Source of the DNA: Bacteroidia bacterium
GTDB taxonomy: Bacteria; Bacteroidota; Bacteroidia; Bacteroidales; Azobacteroidaceae
Direction of reading: 5' to 3'
Assembly (NCBI GenBank): GCA_026000155.1
Contig: BNYG01000038.1
Coordinates: 1 to 18,098 of the forward strand
Length of the DNA stretch: 18,098 bases
A program made the translations under genes and the position numbers. Positions 16,388 to 18,098 of this stretch are shown here, one piece after another. Position 1 is the stretch's first letter; every line of letters starts with the position of its first letter. The notes under the pieces are model-generated. The model had not been told where the DNA came from, searched no databases, and saw only the letters and a program-made list of their open reading frames with translations.

Positions 16388-16423
16388 ATCGTGTTAAAAC
16401 AAACAAAAACAGACTGTAAAATT

Positions 16424-17386
16424 ATGGAAAACAGACTTATTACAAAAATTTTGGATAGTGTTCCTGCTCATATCAAACCGATAAACTATCTGATGGATAC
16501 TTTGGACATAGGCAGAGAATCTGCTTACCGCCGGTTGAGAGGCGAAATACCGTTTACATTGAAAGAAGCCTCTCAATTATCACTTGAATTGGGATTTTCG
16601 ATGGACACAGTGGTGTGTGAAAAAAGGATAAACAGAATATTCCTTGATGTGCTGACCGAACACCCGGATCTTTCAAAAAGGTTTTTAAATATGTTGCAGA
16701 AATATTGCAGTGTGGTGTCGCAAATATCAAAGGACAATCATTCCGAGATACTTTCGGTGCGAAACCGTCTGCCGCTTTCAATACTGATTCAAAACGAATA
16801 TCTTTTCAAATTCTACTATTATAATTATATCTATCAAAACGGAAACCCGGATAATCGCTTGTTTGCCGATACCGTTATTCCGGAAGAAATAACTTCCTAC
16901 TGCAAGGAATTTCTTTCTCACATGCCGGATATAAATACGTTCTGCTATATCATAAACAGCCGGAGTTTCTTTCTGAGCTTTTGCCGTGAAATACAGTATT
17001 GTTACAGCCGGAATCTGATTACCCTCGACGAGGTGCGCACACTGCAAAACACCTTGCACGATACGCTCAACTATATAATGAGACTGTTAGAAACAGGCGA
17101 GGACGGTACCAATAATATCTTTTTTTATCTTTCATATACAGAGGTAAGTACGAATAGCGCTTGTATATCTTTCGGCGACAATATTATTTCTCAATTCTGG
17201 ATATATTACAACTATTTCATAGAAATACGCAATTCGGAAATTTGCTACATGCACCGCAACTGGTTTAATACGATGAAAAAGTCTTCCATCCTCATCACTA
17301 AATCGAATGAAATATTTCAGTCGAAGTTCCTGGGTCAGCAACGCTACCACATCGACAGTATTACAGAAGAGTTTATGTATCTGTGA
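16424..17386 (+). CDS. Bacteroidales HTH-type transcriptional regulator, 320 aa
   Basis: A 320-aa cytoplasmic protein. The start is ATG 16424 (MENRLITKIL), chosen over GTG 16391 because the promoter's predicted start falls after that GTG. Residues about 20-60 form a helix-turn-helix-like domain (YLMDTLDIGRESAYRRLRGE then a second helix pair), a pattern I recognise from Bacteroidales regulators beside surface-protein operons. The rest, about 70-320, is a helical, aromatic-rich sensor or dimer domain without a known motif. It has no membrane segment. It sits between the leftward surface-protein operon and the rightward partial surface gene and is divergent from the first, so it probably controls one or both. 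No ligand can be predicted. Confidence 0.75.
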   Translation: MENRLITKILDSVPAHIKPINYLMDTLDIGRESAYRRLRGEIPFTLKEASQLSLELGFSMDTVVCEKRINRIFLDVLTEHPDLSKRFLNMLQKYCSVVSQISKDNHSEILSVRNRLPLSILIQNEYLFKFYYYNYIYQNGNPDNRLFADTVIPEEITSYCKEFLSHMPDINTFCYIINSRSFFLSFCREIQYCYSRNLITLDEVRTLQNTLHDTLNYIMRLLETGEDGTNNIFFYLSYTEVSTNSACISFGDNIISQFWIYYNYFIEIRNSEICYMHRNWFNTMKKSSILITKSNEIFQSKFLGQQRYHIDSITEEFMYL

Positions 17387-17577
17387 GTAAGGAGGCGATA
17401 GCTACCGAACGGTACGTACGGCAGTGCGAGCGGTTTATTACCCAAAACAGTGTATTTTTTTGAGCCAAAAGAAAAAATCCTCTATAATTGTCACAAAATG
17501 CAAAAATGCCTCTGTATTAGGTGATATACAAGGTATTTATTGACGAAAAGCGTCTTCCATTGCATGGACATTCACCC

Positions 17578-17586
17578 TACCTTTGC
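17578..17586 (+). promoter_or_regulatory. Upstream -7-like element
   Basis: TACCTTTGC matches TAnnTTTGC exactly, but the nearest TTG is 15 nt upstream, which is too close. It lies 116 nt before the better promoter at 17679-17710, so it could start a short RNA ending at the hairpin 17632-17672. Confidence 0.3.
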
Positions 17587-17631
17587 AGTGCGAAAAGATA
17601 ATAGAATGTTTTTAATTATTTTTTCAATTTT

Positions 17632-17672
17632 GGTTAATTATTTTTTTCAGGTGCTAAGAAAAATAATTAGCC
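17632..17672 (+). other. Long A/T-rich RNA hairpin
   Basis: A 14-bp stem (17632-17645 with 17659-17672, one G-U pair) encloses a 13-nt loop. It is followed by AAAAATTTTG rather than a pure T-run, so it is at best a weak terminator. It lies between the two candidate promoters. Confidence 0.4.
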
Positions 17673-17678
17673 AAAAAT

Positions 17679-17710
17679 TTTGTTATTTAAAATATAATAA
17701 ATATCTTTGC
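17679..17710 (+). promoter_or_regulatory. Strong Bacteroidetes promoter match upstream of the last gene
   Basis: TTTG at 17679-17682, a 19-nt spacer, then TATCTTTGC at 17702-17710. Transcription would start near 17717, leaving a leader of about 270-300 nt before the final surface-protein gene, unusually long beside the 15-40 nt leaders of other genes here. Confidence 0.5.
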
Positions 17711-17730
17711 AAAATATTTTAAAAAACATT

Positions 17731-17792
17731 TTATAAAATATTTTATAATATATTTTTTGAAACTAAATAGTAATTTCTATATATATAGAAAT
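17731..17792. repeat. Pair of perfect A/T palindromes
   Basis: TTATAAAATATTTTATAA (17731-17748) is an 18-bp perfect palindrome. A 20-bp perfect palindrome centred on TATATA spans 17773-17792. Both lie just downstream of the predicted transcription start. They could bind a regulator or simply reflect the extreme A/T content. Confidence 0.45.
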
Positions 17793-17946
17793 ATATAAGA
17801 ATAAAACATAAAAAATTACAAAAATCGGACAAGGCAGGAGCATGTCATTTTTAAAACTTCATAAATCATTTTCATTTTTTCATTTTTTTCAAAAAAAATG
17901 GTATGATTTCCTGCTTTTCCCCGGTTTTTTTCCGTGAGAATTAACG

Positions 17947-17958
17947 GCTCTTCGGAGC
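17947..17958 (+). other. cUUCGg tetraloop hairpin in the leader
   Basis: GCTC-TTCG-GAGC folds into a 4-bp stem closed by an exceptionally stable C(UUCG)G loop, about 30 nt before the first ATGs of the downstream gene. It is the most G/C-rich spot in the leader. Confidence 0.4.
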
Positions 17959-18013
17959 ATAAATAAATATTAATTTAATAAAATGAAATGAAAATGGAAA
18001 AAAAATTTTCTTA

Positions 18014-18098
18014 ATGCTGACGCTCTTCGTTTGGAGTGTAGCAATGAATGCGCAGGTAAATATCGGCAGTACGGATGGTCCTCAACCCGGAGCCATTT
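18014..18098 (+). CDS. Secreted surface protein, N-terminus only (cut by window edge)
   Basis: In frame from ATG 18014 the text is MLTLFVWSVAMNAQVNIGST and on to PGAI. It is a signal peptide ending NAQ and then VNIGS, very like the AQVVIGA start of the leftward FISUMP protein, so probably a paralogue. The natural start seems to be further up: adding one A to the A8 run at 17998-18005 would join ATG 17988 or 17994 to give MEKKIFLMLTLFVWSV, a far better signal peptide. As written, those upstream ATGs hit TAA after a few codons. Either a base is missing, or expression depends on the run length. Confidence 0.6.
   Translation, partial: MLTLFVWSVAMNAQVNIGSTDGPQPGAI

Larger units (their letters stand above)
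17387..17993. other. AT-rich, palindrome-rich leader region without a gene
   Basis: A 607-nt stretch with no supported gene. The first 80 nt are of mixed composition; from about 17590 it becomes extremely A/T-rich. It holds two promoter matches, a long hairpin, two perfect A/T palindromes, an A/T hairpin at 17881-17900 (CATTTTTTT against AAAAAAATG) and a UUCG hairpin. A 60-codon frame at 17540-17722 has no coding character. The stretch most likely serves as control region and 5' leader of the downstream surface-protein gene. Confidence 0.5.

Noticed and set aside
17540..17722. A 60-codon plus-strand frame in the AT-rich leader
   Set aside because: Composition is Phe/Lys/Tyr/Ile-rich as expected of translated A/T-rich DNA, it contains a promoter match and hairpin, and it has no family features.
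17700..17800. Replication origin or attachment site
   Set aside because: The A/T palindromes are suggestive, but there are no DnaA-box clusters, iterons, integrase or direct repeats to support either idea.

Overview
The window looks like a Bacteroidota (Bacteroidales-type) chromosome. Several genes are preceded by the Bacteroidetes promoter pattern (TTTG, about 19-20 nt, TAnnTTTG). The right half carries a secreted surface protein with a C-terminal 'Fibrobacter succinogenes major paralogous' (FISUMP) domain, a secreted thioredoxin-like protein, and a Bacteroidales-style regulator. There are no rRNA, tRNA or CRISPR features.

Layout. (1) 1-342: the N-terminus of an unrecognised leftward gene, and divergent promoters. 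(2) 343-831: a 162-aa protein of unknown function with its own promoter. (3) 904-10634: a tightly packed rightward operon that looks like a restriction/defence island. It encodes a PLD-nuclease/SNF2-helicase fusion (1072 aa), a DUF1016/YhcG-type PD-(D/E)XK nuclease, an Eco57I/PglX-like adenine methyltransferase (two frameshifts), a RecF/SMC-like AAA ATPase (one frameshift), and a HAD phosphatase remnant with a large internal deletion. Spacings are 9 nt, 1 nt, an ATGA overlap and 10 nt. (4) 10635-10898: debris between the island and conserved genes. (5) 10899-11423: ybaK, leftward. (6) 11569-16076: a leftward two-gene unit, the 1091-aa FISUMP surface protein translationally coupled (ATGA) to a thioredoxin-fold protein. 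(7) 16424-17386: a divergent regulator. (8) 17387-18098: a very AT-rich, palindrome-rich leader with promoter matches, then the signal peptide of a second surface protein that runs off the window.

How the genes fit together. Helicase, nuclease, methyltransferase and ATPase form a plausible restriction-modification-like anti-phage module. It shares parts with DISARM (PLD, SNF2, PglX-like MTase), but drmA- and drmB-like genes are not visible. As the sequence stands, the MTase and ATPase cannot be made full length. Each break, and one in the last signal peptide, is explained by a single missing base, mostly in a short homopolymer. This fits either recent decay or phase switching, or homopolymer undercalls in the sequence data. 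A notable local structure is a set of three in-frame palindromic repeats inside the YhcG-type nuclease gene, the first with perfect 14-bp arms. The right-hand regulator lies between two surface-protein genes and probably controls one or both.
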